A stretch of DNA of 64,000 nucleotides. Source: Gammaproteobacteria bacterium. Lineage in GTDB: Bacteria; Pseudomonadota; Gammaproteobacteria; Pseudomonadales; Pseudohongiellaceae. The notes beneath the pieces were generated by a model. It did not search any database and was not told the DNA's origin. It saw nothing but the letters and a program-made list of their open reading frames with translations. Both the position numbers and the translations under genes were made by a program. Numbering within the stretch: the stretch's first letter is position 1; each line of letters begins with the position of its first letter. The DNA is taken from NCBI GenBank assembly GCA_029245395.1, contig JAQWPL010000012.1:79132-143131 (forward strand). Direction: 5' to 3'. Below, piece by piece: positions 63,733 through 64,000 of the stretch.

Positions 63733-63764
63733 AAAAAACCCCAGTCAATCGGCTGGGGTTTTTT
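63733..63764 (+). terminator. Terminator after tRNA-Thr
   Basis: AAAAAACCCCAG, a loop, then CTGGGGTTTTTT forms a strong stem with flanking A and T runs, which may work in both directions. It starts four bases after the tRNA. Confidence 0.9.
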
Positions 63765-63789
63765 ATTTCTGACTCCGTTTTTTCCGCAC

Positions 63790-63818
63790 AAAAAAAGCCC
63801 AGTCAAATGGCTGGGCTT
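63790..63818 (+). terminator. Second, similar terminator after tRNA-Thr
   Basis: AAAAAAGCCCAGTC, AAAT, GGCTGGGCTTTTG is a close relative of the preceding terminator (same CCAGTCAA core), placed 26 bases later. Confidence 0.8.
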
Positions 63819-63862
63819 TTGTATTTTTAAATAGAAGATTAAGGTTTAACCATTATTGCCAT

Positions 63863-64000
63863 TGGACTTCCCAGCCTTTGCTAGACACCAAATAGCGTTA
63901 AAATGTAACTCTATGAGAGGTGTTTATGACCAGCAAGCGATATACAGAAGAATTTAAAATCGAAGCAGTAAAGCAAGTGACTGACCGAGGCTATTCAGTA
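63863..64000 (+). mobile_element. Left end of an IS3-family insertion sequence (runs off the window)
   Basis: The likely left inverted repeat begins TGGACTTCCCAGCCTTTG at 63863, a type common at IS3-family ends. An orfA start follows at 63926. The right end, orfB and the target duplication lie beyond the window, so the exact boundary is not proven. Confidence 0.55.
63926..64000 (+). CDS. IS3-family transposase orfA, N-terminal part (partial)
   Basis: The 25 visible codons read MTSKRYTEEFKIEAVKQV followed by TDRGYSV, the helix-turn-helix start of IS3/IS911-type OrfA (transposase_8). A GAGAGGTG motif precedes the ATG. The rest is outside the window. Confidence 0.85.
   Translation, partial: MTSKRYTEEFKIEAVKQVTDRGYSV

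Overview
The window looks like a chromosomal segment of a Gram-negative, aerobic, probably marine gammaproteobacterium. The evidence is the order of the ribosomal block (rpmD-rplO-secY-rpmJ-rpsM-rpsK-rpsD-rpoA-rplQ), a TonB receptor, several lipoproteins with lipoboxes, a PhoP/PhoQ-type two-component system, a LemA/M48 pair, and a PQQ dehydrogenase. The lineage cannot be fixed further from sequence reading alone.

Layout. 1-5.4 kb: end of the spc operon and the alpha operon, closed by a strong terminator. 5.5-16 kb: a class V aminotransferase, a secreted fumarylacetoacetase-fold protein, a divergent PyrD-PyrK fusion, a PadR/HAAS membrane-protein pair, a glycerophosphodiesterase, a sodium:solute symporter and an acetolactate-synthase-like enzyme. 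16-20 kb: GT9 and HAD pair, a CNNM/CorC transporter and an NTF2-like protein. 20-26.5 kb (minus strand): five genes that pair a split, PEP-synthase-like kinase (two subunits resembling phenylphosphate synthase) with a complete biotin-dependent carboxylase (BCCP, biotin carboxylase, carboxyltransferase). The carboxyltransferase has lost the usual pyruvate-site motifs. This is the strongest candidate for an undescribed system. 26.6-32.9 kb: zinc-ribbon protein, broken cfa, broken membrane gene, parvulin/HupE pair, SDR and epimerase. 33-36.5 kb: formylglycine-generating enzyme plus lipoprotein sulfatase, with a repeat-rich candidate operator and a TetR regulator. 37-46 kb: POT transporter, PQQ quinohaemoprotein with a lanthanide-type motif, DUF6152, LemA/M48. 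46-53 kb: PepSY plus two-component system, an Asn-rich secreted protein, and a ZnuD-like receptor. 53-63.5 kb: FkbM, GH84, rhodanese, aminotransferase, serine hydrolase, DUF6644 pair, beta-propeller lipoprotein, DUF481 and pgi. 63.5-64 kb: a tRNA-Thr with a degenerate copy beside it, then the left part of an IS3-family element that runs off the window.

A second theme is damage. Within the window one gene has an in-frame TGA (cfa), three have single-base frameshifts (two in homopolymers), and two otherwise intact genes have ATA or ATC exactly where an ATG is expected behind a good Shine-Dalgarno. These could be assembly errors, real decay, or recoding; raw reads would decide. Small repeats include a GC-rich palindrome in three or four intergenic places and two sets of 7-bp tandem repeats inside the carboxylase operon.
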